Positions 44,081-55,427 are shown, counted from the stretch's first letter. The stretch: 64,000 nucleotides of DNA from Aphrocallistes beatrix (GCA_963281255.1 OY725491.1:186001-250000), one strand, 5' to 3'. Numbers and translations: made by a program. Notes: generated by a model from the sequence alone, not told the origin.

Positions 44081-44089
44081 TGTCCAGCT

Positions 44090-44392
44090 CTTGCGGTTTT
44101 CAAGATATAATCCTAATTGCCCACAACACGTTTCCATTGCAACAGTCGAATGTAGCAACATTCCACGAAAAAAATATAATTCTTTCGTATTAATTAACAT
44201 ATTCACATCTCAGTTCTATGCGAAAAGGTTTATATAAAAACCCATAGAAGTGCCCTAAATGTCCTCAAAAATCACTAAATTTGTCACAAATATAACCCAT
44301 TGCACAACCATATGGTGACTAATCAAAATTTTAACAGCGGATATGGGTACTTTGACACCATATTTATGGGTACTTTGACACCATATTTATTT
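44090..44392. mobile_element. Fragment of a CATAGCC-family foldback element (right arm)
   Basis: CTCTTGCGGTTTTCAAGATA, CACGTTTCCATTGCAACA and GGATATGGGTACTTTGACACC lines match one arm of 17254-18323. The last line is tandemly duplicated here. Confidence 0.55.
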
Positions 44393-44743
44393 TAAAAAGT
44401 TAAGCAACACAGTTATTCGAGCATAATTCAGTCATTATTCGAGATAGAAGGCTGAAAGTTTAATAGAATCTGTATATTAACATATTTCACATATGATGCA
44501 ACTATCATCAAAAAATGATGACTCATCACTTTGTTATGACGCCATCATTACTCATCAAAATTTAAAAATTGATAAATTTGATGACTTTTCGAGTGAAATC
44601 GATTTTAAAACTAAGATGGACATATTTAGAGATGATATCTCCCTTATAATTAACCAATGTCACCTCCAGGCGACCGAAGGGAGCCTCCCGCGGACACAAA
44701 GTGTCCGCCAGCCGCGCAGCGCAAGCAAGCGAAGCGCGCTTGT
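44393..44743 (-). mobile_element. Helentron-like repeat, (TA)n end truncated
   Basis: Reverse copy ending in the hairpin GCGGACAC-AAA-GTGTCCGC and GCAAGCAAGCGAAGCGCGCT. It lies directly against block Y copy 3 and extends that block's minus-strand frame (to 168 codons) with repeat-derived codons. Confidence 0.6.
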
Positions 44744-44754
44744 TTTTGGTAAAT

Positions 44755-45349
44755 AGAAATGGACTCACTCGTGTCAGATTGGAATGTTCGTGTTTCTGTC
44801 TTTGCGAAATGATTGAAACGTTTGTTTTATTCGTGTTTAGATTCGGTTGGAATCGTTTGGAAATCGTGTCGATTATGCTTGAATAGTTTTCAGTAGAACT
44901 GTTGCTGGGTTTGAAGATAACGAGTGAGATAGTCTCTCTATTTAACTGAGCATAGAACTGTGACAAGATTGCTACAGAGAACTTTACTACAGGCGTCACG
45001 CATGAATTCATTAGTATCTCCTTTCCTGGGAAATTGATCCTTAAGCACATTCCAGCTAACCACTCCATTCATCTTGTGTTGCTATCTCCAAGTAAAGATG
45101 TTTCTAGAATGTTCTTAACTGTTTATGTGGTTAGTGGTTGTGGCACAGATACCATCAACCACTTCAAGAACTCAATGTTTGTGTAATAAATCTCTGAATC
45201 TCATAACTGAGCTTATAATGGACAGACTTGTCAAAGCTCTAAGATTAGTGTTCATAGCTATTGTCACGAATCATCTCATCATATCATATCTTTATATTAT
45301 TACTTTATCAGGACATTTCATAGCATAGGATTCCTATATGTAGATTTTA
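44755..45349. repeat. Triplicated block Y, copy 3
   Basis: Near-identical to 13038-13640. The minus frame (44562-45068) is open but its C-terminal third is encoded by the adjoining Helentron-like repeat. The plus frame has a stop at codon 7. Confidence 0.6.
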
Positions 45350-45795
45350 GTGATTGCAAATGGGTTATATTCGTGACAAATTTAGTGATTTTTAGAGGCC
45401 ATTTAAGGGCACTTCTAAGTATTTTATTGAAAATTTTCGCATAAAACTGAGCAATGGGTTGATGCAAAATTTAGATTTTTTAATGGAATGTTGCTACATT
45501 TCGGTGTTGCTATGGAAACGTATTTGTTCAGTTGGTCATATCTTAAAAACCGCAAGAGCTAGACATTCAAATTTAATTCCGTTCGATGGCGAATAGACTA
45601 CTTCCATTTAGCAATAATATACTTTCTATTTCTAAATTCAATGGTTTATGAGATATTCGACAATTTATCATATTGGTCACATTTGGTAATTCGTCGAATA
45701 TCTCATAAATCATTGAATTTAGACTTAGAAAGTATATTATTGCTTAACAAGAAGTATTCTATTCGCCATCAAATGCAATTAAATTTGAATAACTG
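45350..45795. mobile_element. Truncated foldback element (duplicate of 13641-14100)
   Basis: Same truncation point as at 13641-14100, so the truncation predates the segmental duplication. Confidence 0.6.
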
Positions 45796-46980
45796 CACTT
45801 GAACGGCCTCCGAACGAGGCGCATGCATTTGTCCGAATTTTTGAGTTATCATTCGTCTGTTGCGTCTACTGTCATTTGTCTGAATCGATTCTTGGAATAT
45901 GTCACTCGAAATTAAGAAACGAGTTTGAACTGATCTATTCCAACCCGGAGATTTCATATTTCACACTTTGAACGCTCTAATATGAGTATTTTCTAATGAA
46001 TTAAGGTAACTAAATATCATGTTCTTCTAGTTACTACGGAGTCACACTGTCAGTTTGTTGCCCAACATTATATTTTAATATGCCACAATATTTAGAGAAT
46101 ATGAACCACTGGTTCAGAATAAATCTATATTAAGTTCAGCTTATACAAGTATAATTATTTGTTCATTAATTAATTCAGATTGAAACCTAGAATTAATCAT
46201 TAATTATATCAAATTCCACTCCAGACATTAAGTAACTAAGCGGCTTCCCACATGAGCTATTCCAGATGTCTCTTATTACAACAACAAAGTTCAATCTACA
46301 TAGTATCTGGATACGACATAACCATTGATTTTAATATAAGATATACGTATTAAGCATATGTTCCGCGGTGATTAAGAGTTAGTACGTACCAAGAAATACC
46401 CTATTTGGTGTGGAACATGCATATCTATCAATGTTGTAGGAACTGCACACTTCTATACAGTATTGATGGGATGTGAATAGCCAAATCACTTCCTTTGATC
46501 ACTAACACTAAAGTATAGGCAGCAGCCATACTATTTGGTTGAGGCATTTCCTACCGATTCTCTTGAATGGGATAAAACTATCTCCACTAAGCAGACTACG
46601 TAGAATGACAGTCAAACTGCATTATTATCTTATTTCTATCATCACTCATCAACTAACAAATCTACTGAAATGTGACACGTTGTCCTAGTACTAGCAAGCT
46701 GTCCAGGGGTTTATCTAGGTGCTCGGTCGGCACTTATAGGTGCCAGTCTGGTATCGTCCGGGGAGCCAAGGTGCTTGCAGTGTGATTCGATTTTGGTTCC
46801 GGGTTGCAATCACCCCTGGAATTACAAGATAAATCACTGTTTGGGTGCCATATAACTTTTATCACCTCCAAAAAAGTGCCGGATTGGAAAATCCTAGATA
46901 AAACCATGTAGCTGTCCCATGCAAATATTTCCCTAAACTTATGTTGTTATAGCATTTTAAAACCCGAATAAAAAGTTATT
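45796..46980. repeat. Segmental duplication (second copy of 14101-15060)
   Basis: High similarity to 14101-15060 with small indels. Carries the additional MITE at 46704-46908. No gene recognised. Confidence 0.6.
46704..46908. mobile_element. hAT-like MITE, 205 bp, empty site known
   Basis: Inverted ends CAGGGGTTTATCTAGG and CCTAGATAAAACCATG (two mismatches). Flanked by AGCTGTC on both sides. The paralogous region near 14995 has this sequence once and no insertion. Confidence 0.85.
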
Positions 46981-48306
46981 GTTAGATTATTGTTGATGTA
47001 TGCAAAGATAGTGTAGCGAAAAAGTCTAGTCATTCTCACTCCAGTCTTCCTCCACCAGAAAGCCACTCTTTTGTACCACTTCGTAATCGTAATAATCCTC
47101 ATCGCTTTCCGCAGAATCCGGTTCGAAATCAGAGTCTGCGGAGTAGTCTTCGTTAGGTTGGGGATGTACAGGTTGTCCAGCGCTGTCTCGCTTCACTGCC
47201 CTGACGACGACCTCGCGACGAGCCTTGGATTGCGCCCAATGTGCATAGACCACATCTCTGTCAGGAGTGGCCGACAGCGACATCCACACGCAAGAGACGA
47301 AGTGGTGCGAGACCACTTGGCACTGAACGCCTCTCCACGTCTGCACTGTCCATACTGTAGGACTCTGGATTTCTAATACCATGCGGTATGCGCGTAAGTC
47401 CTCCTACAAGAGCACGGCAAACAGCTCCCCTTCCTCGTAGATGGACCGCTGATGTGCCACCTTCGCCAACCGGTGGTATACCCGCAGGAAGAACTTCACG
47501 AAATTTTCCTCAGACAGGCCTCTATAGTGTATCTCGTGAATGGAGAAGTGGCATGGGCAGTTTTGCAGACGAGATCCTTAGAGAAGCAGAATTCAGCACC
47601 ACTTTTCTTTAACATACTGAAGTCGTGGATTTGCAAAGCCTGTGCTGACTTCATAAAGGACAACGTTCTACGAGGCGCACCCGCATGAACTTCGCGAACT
47701 TCCTCACAGACCCATACCTAACTCCTCCGTGAGTTCTCCGAGTACTCTATCGGCTAGCTGGAAGTGGAGGTACACGGTCCACTCGGAGAGGTTCCTAGTT
47801 TGCGTGCGGGTGGAGAGCAACAAGATGATACGCATAACGTCCAGCCGTCGGCGTGTTCCACCAGCATCTGCAGGATGCACCTCTCCTCGTGGCTTGCCTT
47901 CGCTGATAGTTGTCTCGTAGGAACCCAACCACGGCATCGCGACCCTGCCAGAGCGCCTTCATCGCGAGGTAGCGGAGAGCCGTCGTGTTCCGCAAAGGGA
48001 GAACGCAGCGACAAAAGCTGGCCCAACTGTCTGAAGCTCCTTGCGGTTCGCAGTGGACTGTTGAAGTAGGAGTAGCGTAGCGGAGTGACGTCTCCATCTC
48101 CACGGCCAACTCTTGAACGACATCAGGGCAGTTGGACTTTCCGTCAAGCACGTCAACAACCGCGAGATTGATTCTGGCAGAACACAGTGGCTCGTGAAGA
48201 CAGGTCCCTCGGCCCAGTCGGACAGGAGTTTGGCAGCGCTCTTCTTACTGCCCTCATCGCAGCTGCACCCTCAGTTGCTACCGCGTAAGGTTCTTCGCTC
48301 CATGTC
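46981..48306 (-). pseudogene. GC-rich island with a frameshifted, unrecognised coding remnant
   Basis: This 1.3-kb block is much more GC-rich than everything else in the window and has sharp edges where the flanking duplication breaks off. On the minus strand a coding-like signal moves between frames: VVDVLDGKSNCPDVVQELAV (near 48150), then LRYLAMKALWQGRDAVVGFL, then a different frame RIILLLSTRTQTRNLSEWTV, and after an in-frame TAG near 47405, MVLEIQSPTVWTVQTWRG leading to an acidic tail (DSDFEPDSAESDEDYYDYE) that ends at a stop at 47026. The last 118 codons are open from an ATG at 47382. I do not recognise the protein. It may be a decayed gene with unusual composition, or several short exons. 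The composition and abrupt borders suggest insertion of foreign or relocated DNA. Confidence 0.45.
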
Positions 48307-48890
48307 GAGATCGTGACTGCTTTCCAATGTGTGGGAATATTGATATCTCACTTGAAAGTCTTTAGTGATTTCTAGACGTGAAAATTAATTCTATTTAAGG
48401 AACAAACAACATTAATATTTTTTGCTCTGATGCAGCAATATAAATTCGAATAGAAAACCAAAGAGAAAATGATTTACACATTTCCTCATAGATATCTTAA
48501 ATTAGAAAATGTTACTAAATATAGTGTATTCTAACTATAAATGAAACTTATCCGTCTATCATCGCTGATAATATTGTTAATGTAAGATCGTTGCTATTCA
48601 TCAGTGAGGTTTGAGGGTTTTAAGATAATTCAAATAGATTAAAGATACTAAGATGGTCAGGTGTCGCATTGCAATGCATACATTCCAACTTGAGCCATGA
48701 TGAAAGCGGGACATGGCGGGACGCACTAGAAAAGTATTGTGCATAGAATACATAAGCTGGACATATGGGGACATTTAATATAAAGGCGGGAACCTCGAGA
48801 AAATAAGCTCAAAAGAAAAGTGAAAACAGCGACACACTTGACACGAATGGCAAAGTGTCCTTCCAGATCTTGTCTCCTCGGATACACAGA
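48307..48890. repeat. Partial third copy of the P450-like segment's flank
   Basis: Starts CGTGACTGCTTTCCAATGTG exactly where the 158-codon exon would begin and follows 15690-16330 and 57120-57850. It lacks the TCCCGTCCCGTAAATTAGG element present in the other two, giving an empty site (CTCGAGAAAATAAGCTC). Confidence 0.7.
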
Positions 48891-49440
48891 GGGGCCAAAA
48901 ATGTTTAGTTTAAACGATGGAATTATGGTTAACTCGTGATAAATGACAATGACGTAATCGCTAATGAAGAGTAAGCACTTGATTTCACTTAATACAACAA
49001 GGCGGACTCAAATGAGTCACTCCTTAAGAAGGTAGCAAGCTACACTGCAATAGAGCTAGCACACCTTTCTCTAGAATCTCTTGATGCAGTCAGATGATGA
49101 GATACTGACAAAATGCAAACTCAAATTCTCAATAATCGTGACACAAATACAAACAAGATTCTATTGACTCAACAGAGGAATATCTCTAAATTATCCCTGC
49201 TGACTCCCACGAATTTGAGTTAACATTTCAAGAAAAACAAATCACTAATATTGCATTTAATTTCTACCTCAATTTATCCTCCACAGACATCTCAACACTG
49301 AGCAGATTGTCTACTCAGTGCACTGACCTAATGCTGTGTCTTGATATCTCACAGGACAGAGTTCTACTATCTTTAACTAAAGAGACTAATTAAAATAAAA
49401 TATTGAAATTTTAATTAACTCGAAATGACTCGAGTTATAT
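48891..49440. other. Intergenic, nothing recognised
   Basis: Slightly less AT-rich than the repeats around it, but frames are short and no homology is recognised. Confidence 0.35.
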
Positions 49441-49446
49441 TTAACT

Positions 49447-49620
49447 ACAATCGCGCTTGCTTGCTTGCGCTGAGCGGCTGGCGGACACTTTGTGTCTGCC
49501 AGATGCGTCCTTTGGGCGGATAGGCTCACAGTAATTAAGAGTAAAGATAACATCTCTAAATAGTGTCTTGCTGCCATAATCGATATCACCAAATTTGTCA
49601 ATTTTGAAAATTTCTGACTG
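49447..49620 (+). repeat. Helentron-like repeat, GC-rich half
   Basis: CGCGCTTGCTTGCTTGCGC, GGCGGACAC-TTT-GTGTCTGCC and AGATAACATCTCTAAATAG, truncated at the internal side by the MITE at 49633. Confidence 0.55.
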
Positions 49621-49632
49621 CAGCATATTATA

Positions 49633-49799
49633 TACAGGTGACTCCGCTCAATTGGGACATTCTAATATTTTGTCCCGATTAAGCTGAGTTCCCAATTAAC
49701 AAATAAAATTTAGTATTAGTCTTTATGGGAACCATTCAATTGCTGGAGACTTATCCTGATTAACAGTTCTCCCAACCAATCAAAGGAAGTGACTGTACC
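49633..49799. mobile_element. Pogo/Tigger-like MITE, CTCCGCTTAATCGGGAC family
   Basis: TA-CAGGTGACTCCGCTCAATTGG at the left; GGAAGTGACTG-TA at the right, with a damaged inner repeat. An inverted relative lies at 50318-50474. Confidence 0.6.
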
Positions 49800-50317
49800 A
49801 AGGATTCCAGAGCTACTCCATAACTTTGACATTTGATATTTAAATTACCTGGGGTCATTTCTATTTATAGCAAAGACCCCAGACTTCTAAGGTTTCCCCG
49901 CCCAAAATGACTTAATCGGGAATGAGTTGGCAAAAAACTAGCGCGCCATTTCAGAGTTAATTGTTCCACTAGGGATACTCCATGATAGCATTAGGCTCAT
50001 GTTCTGTTTGATGTAGGATCGAACACAACGGTTGAATTTATACAAGCTTGCTGCGTGGCGAATCTTGTGACACGATGTGTCCGACTAAGCCGCCTCTTGA
50101 GTGGCTCTCTACAACCAACAATTTTATAAAATATGAATACACATTCTTCCCAAAGATCTGATGTATTTTAACGACAGTTTCTATGGATCTAAATGGGAGT
50201 GATTTCACTCCTGTAATCCCATTAGTTGAGTGGAATTAAATGAATTTCTGCGGGAAGTAGGAATTCTTACTTAAATCTTGTAATCTGAAAATTCCTACTT
50301 GCTGCAGAATTTATCTA
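49800..50317. other. Spacer between two inverted MITEs
   Basis: Contains the line TCTATTTATAGCAAAGACCC followed by CCCCGCCCAAAATGACTTAA, which recurs at about 15065, 53700 and 56500, so it is part of a dispersed repeat. No gene. Confidence 0.45.
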
Positions 50318-50474
50318 AGTCAACTCCGCTTACTATTAATTGGAATAAGTCTCCAGGAGCGGAATAGCTCCCATAAAGACCAATACTAAATTTCATTGGT
50401 TAATTGTGAACTCCGCTTAATCGGGACAAAATATCCTGGACCAAAGTGTCCCGATTAAGCGTAGTCACCTGTAG
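50318..50474. mobile_element. Pogo/Tigger-like MITE, inverted copy
   Basis: Left end damaged (AAGTCAACTCCGCTTACTAT); right end CGATTAAGCGTAGTCACCTG-TA. Interior matches 49633-49799 in the opposite direction. Confidence 0.6.
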
Positions 50475-50945
50475 TCCTGCTCTTGCAATATTGGGAGTTA
50501 TATAAAGTTGATTTTAGACCAGAGATATCAACTCTCATTATTCTCTACAGCTGACAGCTGACAATGATTGACAAGCACAATTAGTCTTGTCAATTCTATT
50601 TTTAGTAGAACCCACGTTTATATAACTTTTCTATAAACAACTAAATTTTAATTCGAAATCAGTTCCTGATTAGTTAAATTTGTCCGATAAACAAACTTGA
50701 ATTTACAGAGTGAGCTGATGCAGTGTCTGTTTCCATGAAGCAGTCAGTCTACACGGCTGTTTCAGTAGTAACGTAAGTTTGAGTAAGGAATTTGATATAA
50801 CCATATCCTGGCAACATAATCTTTCCTGGAATGCTCAGACTAATCCTATAGATGTAATTAGGCACTCTAGATTCTATATAACAAGATTAGTGCTCCAAAT
50901 GGCTTTGAGAAGAAATAATCTGATTGGTTAATTTATACCACTGTC
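50475..50945. other. Intergenic, nothing recognised
   Basis: AT-rich upstream region of the Ras-like gene, no feature supported. Confidence 0.3.
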
Positions 50946-52007
50946 CATAGCCTACTCTAATAATGCCCCACAGTAGACTGAAAATTATGGACTAGGGATG
51001 AAGTAATAACCGAATGGATTAATACACGATTATCCTAAAATCGTTAACCATGCAGAATAAGCAGTAAGAATGTATTACCAGCATATACAAACATGGTATT
51101 AAAGTACATATATCCGTTGGAAAAATTTCGATTAGTCATCACATCATTGCGGAACAAGTCATTCTAAGGATAATTTTAGCGATTTTCTAAACTGATTTAA
51201 CCCTATTTCTAAATGGTATTAAGGTGTGATTTTTGTGTAGAACCAAGATTAGTACGAGTTGATTTAAAATGTTAGAATTTTTCGATGGAATGTTGTTACA
51301 TTCCCGCGTTGCTATGGTAAAGCATTTTGGTCAGTTTGGGCCATTTCGTGCAAACTGTAGTAAATAGATCTTCAAATTTGATCGTGTTGATAGGCAATGG
51401 ACTACTTACTATTAGGTGATAATACAACTTGAACTTTTAAATTCAACGAGTTTTGAGTTATGGGTTGATTTGAAGAATGTGACAAAACACTAAATTGTCG
51501 CATAACTCTATAGTCTGTGAATTTAGAAGTTAAATTGTATTATTACCTAATAGGAAGTAACCAATTGCCTATCAAATACGACCAAATTTGAATACCTAGT
51601 TCTTACAGTTTACAGGATATGGCTCAAACTGATCAAAATGTTCTACCATAGCAACGTAGGAATGTAACAACATTCCATTGAAAAATTCTAATTTTTCAAA
51701 TCAACTCGTACTAATCTTAGTTCTACACAAAAATTCTACCTTAATAACATTTAGAAGTAGGCTTAAAACAGCTTAGAAAATTGCCAAAATCGTGCTTAAA
51801 ATGACCTGTTCCGCAATGATATGATGACGAATCGAAATTTTGACAACGGATATATGTACTTTGATGTCATGTTTATATATGCAGGTAATAAATTCTTAAT
51901 GCGTATCCTACATGGTTAACGATTTTAGGCTAATCGTGTATTAATCCATTCGGCTATTACCGCATCCTTGGTTATTTTACTGTGAGGCATTATTAGAGTA
52001 GGCTATG
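50946..52007. mobile_element. Foldback element, diverged member of the CATAGCC family
   Basis: A 1062-bp near-palindrome with ends CATAGCCTACTCTAATAATG and CATTATTAGAGTAGGCTATG, flanked by ACTGTC (50940-50945 and 52009-52014). The terminal 11 bases are shared with 17254-18323 and 52563-53631, but the arms are considerably diverged. It ends 80 bp before the Ras-like start codon. Confidence 0.8.
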
Positions 52008-52087
52008 TACTGTCCTTATTGACATCAATATTGAGACTTATACCAATTCCTAGTTCATACTCCTAGCAACACATTAGGTAGATAGGA

Positions 52088-54982
52088 ATGTCTAGTCAGG
52101 CGCTTGAGTACAAGCTGGTAGTGGTAGGAGGAGGCGGAGTAGGGAAGAGTGCCCTCACCATCCAGTTCATCCAATCACAGTTCGTGGAGGACTACGACCC
52201 TACCATTGAGGACTCCTATCGCAAGAACGGAGTCATTGATGGCGAGGTAGGAACTAAGATAGTATGATAAAGTTAATTGAGAACGCCCTTTTATAGGCTT
52301 CGGTAACATAGAAAATGACTGGGAGACATCCCGTGGATTGTACTATTTATAGAATTAGGTTCTGATTGGAGTATAGGTGTGAATATTGTGTCTTAGGTGG
52401 CTATTCTCGACATCCTGGACACTGCGGGACAAGAGGAGTTCCATGCCATGAGGGAGCAGTACATGCACCAGGGAGAAGGGTACATCTATAAATAGAAACT
52501 CTATTATTAGAACTCGTGCGCATCCACCATACACGGTGGCTATTTCTAAAAATAAACTATTCCATAGCCTACTATATATAAGGCCTAAGAGTAACTTAAC
52601 CAGGGATGCGGTAGAAGATGGTTGAAGGAATACATGAGCTGCCTTAAATCATTAACAAAGCACAATAGAGCTTAGGAATGTATTACCAGCATATATAAAT
52701 ATGGTGTCAAAGCACCCATATCCGTTGTTAAAATTTAGATTAGCCATCAAATGATTGCGCAACAGGTTATATTTGGGTCAAATTTAGTGATTTTCAGAAG
52801 CCGTTTAAGGGCACTTCTAAGTGTTTTTATTCTAAAGTTTTTCGCATAGAACTGAGAAGTGAATGTGTTAATACGAAAAATTTGGAATTTTTTCATGGAA
52901 TGTTCTTACATTCCAGTGTTGCTATGGAAACGTGTTTTGATCAGTTGGGGCTATATCTTGAAAACAGCGATAGCTAGACATTCAAATATAATCCCATTTG
53001 ATAGCAAATAGGCTACTTCCTATTTAGCTATAATACAATTTCTGTGTCTAAATTCAATGGTTTACGAGATATTCGACAAATTACCAAATGTGACCAATAT
53101 GATAAATTGTCTAATAACTCGTAAATTATTGAATTAAGACATAGAAATTGTATTATAGCTTAATAGGAAGTAGCCTATTTGCCATCAAATGGGATTATAT
53201 TTGAATGTCTAGCTATCGCTGTTTTCAAGATATAGCCCCAACTGATCAAAACACGTTTCCATAGCAACACTGGAATGTAAGAACATTCCATTAAAAAATC
53301 TTAATTTTTCGTATTAACACATTCACTTCTCAGTTCTATGCGAAAAACCTTAGAATAAAAACACTTAGAAGTGCCCTTAAACGGCTTCTGAAAATCACTA
53401 AATTTGACCCAAATATAACCTGTTGCGCAATCATTTGATGGCTAATCTAAATTTTAACAACGGATATGGGTGCTTTGACACCATATTTATATATGCTGGT
53501 AATACATTCCTAAGCTCTATTGTGCTTTGTTAATGATTTAAGGCAGCTCATGTATTCCTTCAACCATCTTCTACTGCATCCCTAGTGCCAAATTCGCAAG
53601 TTACTCTCAGGCCTTATTATAGTAGGCTATGACTATTCCTATTAGCCTTCAACTCCCAGCTGTTTAGTCTCACTTAATGCCACTTTTACCTGGGGTATTT
53701 TCTATTTATAGTCTGGACCCCAATTTTATATGGCTTCCCCGCCCAAAATGGCTTAAACAGGAAATGACGCAACACATTCCTGGTATAGGTGGGGTTTTAC
53801 GTTCTATAATTAGATGCAGTATCTATTTATAGGTTCCTGCTGGTGTACTCGATAGTGGACAGGAACAGCTTCAAAGAGATTCCGAACCTGTGCAAAACGA
53901 TTCTCCGCGTGAAGGAGCGGCCCTCCTTCCCCATGATCCTGGTGGGGAACAAGGCGGACTTGGAGTACGAGCGGGCCGTCTCCTACCAGGAGGGAGAACA
54001 GCAGGCCAGCTCTCTAGGTTAGTGACGCAATCCCTGTCTTGGAATTCAGGAATTGTTAATTATTCAATTTTGACTATTCAGAACCTCGGATTTTATGCTC
54101 GGAATCCTAACAGTCCCGTTTTTACACGAAATTATGTCCCGCCCTTTTTGATTCCGTGTATAATACTTTCTATTGCGTCCCGCATTTATAATGGCTCAAG
54201 TTGGCCCGAATGAACTCGCACATCAATTTCCGCATTCTTTGACATCTCACATTAACCGTTATACACTTCACTCATTCCATGCCACTTCCGTTAGATTTTA
54301 AATGATAACAAGCTCGCTTTGCTTGCGCTGCGCGGCTGTGGTCACCATTGATTAATTATAAGGGAAATAACATCTCTAAATACGTCTGCCCAACTCTTAT
54401 AATCGATATCGCACGAAAAATTACCAAATTTGGAAATTTTAAAAAATTTGTTGAGTAATGATGACGTCATAACAAAGTGATGAGTCATCATTTTTTGATG
54501 ATAGTTCCATCATATATGAGATATGTTAGTATACAGAGTTTATTAAAATTTCAGCCTTCTATCTCCTATAATGGCTGAGTTATGCTCGAATAACTGTATT
54601 GCTTAACTTTTTAAAATGTGACAATGACGTCATAATTCCATGATGTGTCGGCATTTAGATCTGAGCTCAGAACTTACTGGAGCCATAGCCAAAAGACTCC
54701 CACATGCCAAAAATTAGCTTTCTGTGATGGCAGTTTCTTCAATCAATTTGTTACATATATATATATATATATTAATCGAGTTTTAATAGTAAGGATAAAC
54801 AGTGTACGCATGACACCTCTCTTCTAGGAATTAAGTACATCGAAACCTCTGCTATGCACAGAGTCAACGTGGACGCAGTTTTCAACGATCTTGTCCGCAT
54901 CATCAGGAAATCCAAAAAGCCGGACACTCACGTTAAACCGAAGAAGCCACGTAATATGTTCAAGATGTGCAGCTTAGTCTAG
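52088..54982 (+). CDS. R-Ras-like small GTPase, four exons, 193 aa
   Basis: Exons are 52088-52246, 52397-52479, 53833-54017 and 54828-54982, all with GT-AG borders, joining to 582 nt ending in TAG. The product is a membrane-anchored signalling GTPase. The P-loop is [18 protein letters not shown], switch [13 protein letters not shown], switch [13 protein letters not shown] with the catalytic Gln, NKADL for guanine specificity, and ETSA. The C-terminus is lysine-rich and ends CSLV, a CAAX prenylation box. The [17 protein letters not shown] and [11 protein letters not shown] lines are closer to R-Ras/M-Ras than to H-Ras, from memory. All key residues are wild-type-like. Intron 2 (1353 bp) holds a foldback element. 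Intron 3 (810 bp) holds a Helentron-like repeat ending 31 bp before the acceptor and a small MITE. A damaged copy of exon 1 lies at 55594-55685. Confidence 0.93.
52563..53631. mobile_element. Foldback element in Ras-like intron 2, 7-bp target duplication
   Basis: A 1069-bp palindrome almost identical to 17254-18323, ends CATAGCCTACTAT and ATAGTAGGCTATG, flanked by ACTATTC (52556-52562 and 53632-53638). Confidence 0.88.
54060..54212. mobile_element. Small GTCCCG-rich MITE in Ras-like intron 3
   Basis: Units AGTCCCG, TGTCCCGCC and GCGTCCCGCATTTATAATGG with right end GGCTCAAGTTGGC, as in the ATACTTGCCAACTT family at 32207. The left end is degraded. Confidence 0.45.
54307..54796 (+). mobile_element. 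Helentron-like repeat in Ras-like intron 3
   Basis: ACAAGCTCGCTTTGC through TAATCGATATCGCACG and two GACGTCAT palindromes to (TA)n and TATTAATCGAGTTTTAATAG-TAAGGAT. The hairpin region near the GC-rich end is partly deleted. Confidence 0.65.
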
Positions 54983-55229
54983 AACACGAGTGACGTCATC
55001 AGCTTGTTGGCAGGAATGTTTTATTTGTGTAGTTCCATTTTAACTTTAATTCTATAAATAGAGGATTTGATTGGGAGTTTTTGTGCAATCTTGTAGGAGC
55101 GTTTGTTTGTTTCCTATTTTGTAACAAATGAACGTGTTTGTTGTGTTTATATTCTGGTCGTAAACAACTTACGAACAAGTCTATTTCAGGGTTAAAATAT
55201 TAGATTAGCAACCAACTTGGAGGATAGGA

Positions 55230-55427
55230 ATGTCCAGCTTAGCAATGTTAGGAGCTCGAGGAGTTGAGAAGGTGACACTACTGAGGAAATTCGACGAAGA
55301 TAAAAACCCTTTAGGAATGCAGTTGTGCTATGGAAACGAAATAAGGGTTTTTGTTGATGGAAAGGTCAGTATAGTTCCAAATGGAACTAAGGTATTCATT
55401 CTAAATCTTCAATTGGAACAGAGTTAG
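55230..55427 (+). CDS. Short unrecognised frame downstream of the Ras-like gene
   Basis: An ATG-initiated frame of 65 codons (MSSLAMLGARGVEKVTLLRK, then NPLGMQLCYGNEIRVFVDGK) preceded by the same AGGAATG context as the Ras start. A GTCAGT donor after the Gly-Lys codons would remove the tail and could make this a first exon. A possible continuation begins after TATCTTTAG near 55446, but its frames close quickly. I do not recognise a family; it could be a remnant. Confidence 0.25.
   Translation: MSSLAMLGARGVEKVTLLRKFDEDKNPLGMQLCYGNEIRVFVDGKVSIVPNGTKVFILNLQLEQS

Noticed and set aside
44562..45068. 168-codon minus frame in block Y copy 3 as a longer real gene
   Set aside because: Its C-terminal third (KRASLACAARLADTLC and onward) is the GC-rich end of a Helentron-like repeat read through by chance; the same words appear in other copies of that repeat.
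47729..48069. Plus-strand frames in the GC-rich island as genes
   Set aside because: High GC lowers stop-codon frequency in all frames; none has recognisable domains, and the acidic C-terminal tail and coding-like words favour the minus strand.
52088..52246. GGGG in the Ras-like P-loop taken as an activating change
   Set aside because: The positions equivalent to H-Ras 12 and 13 are both Gly; the extra Gly is at position 11, as in R-Ras. The Gln of DTAGQE is also present.
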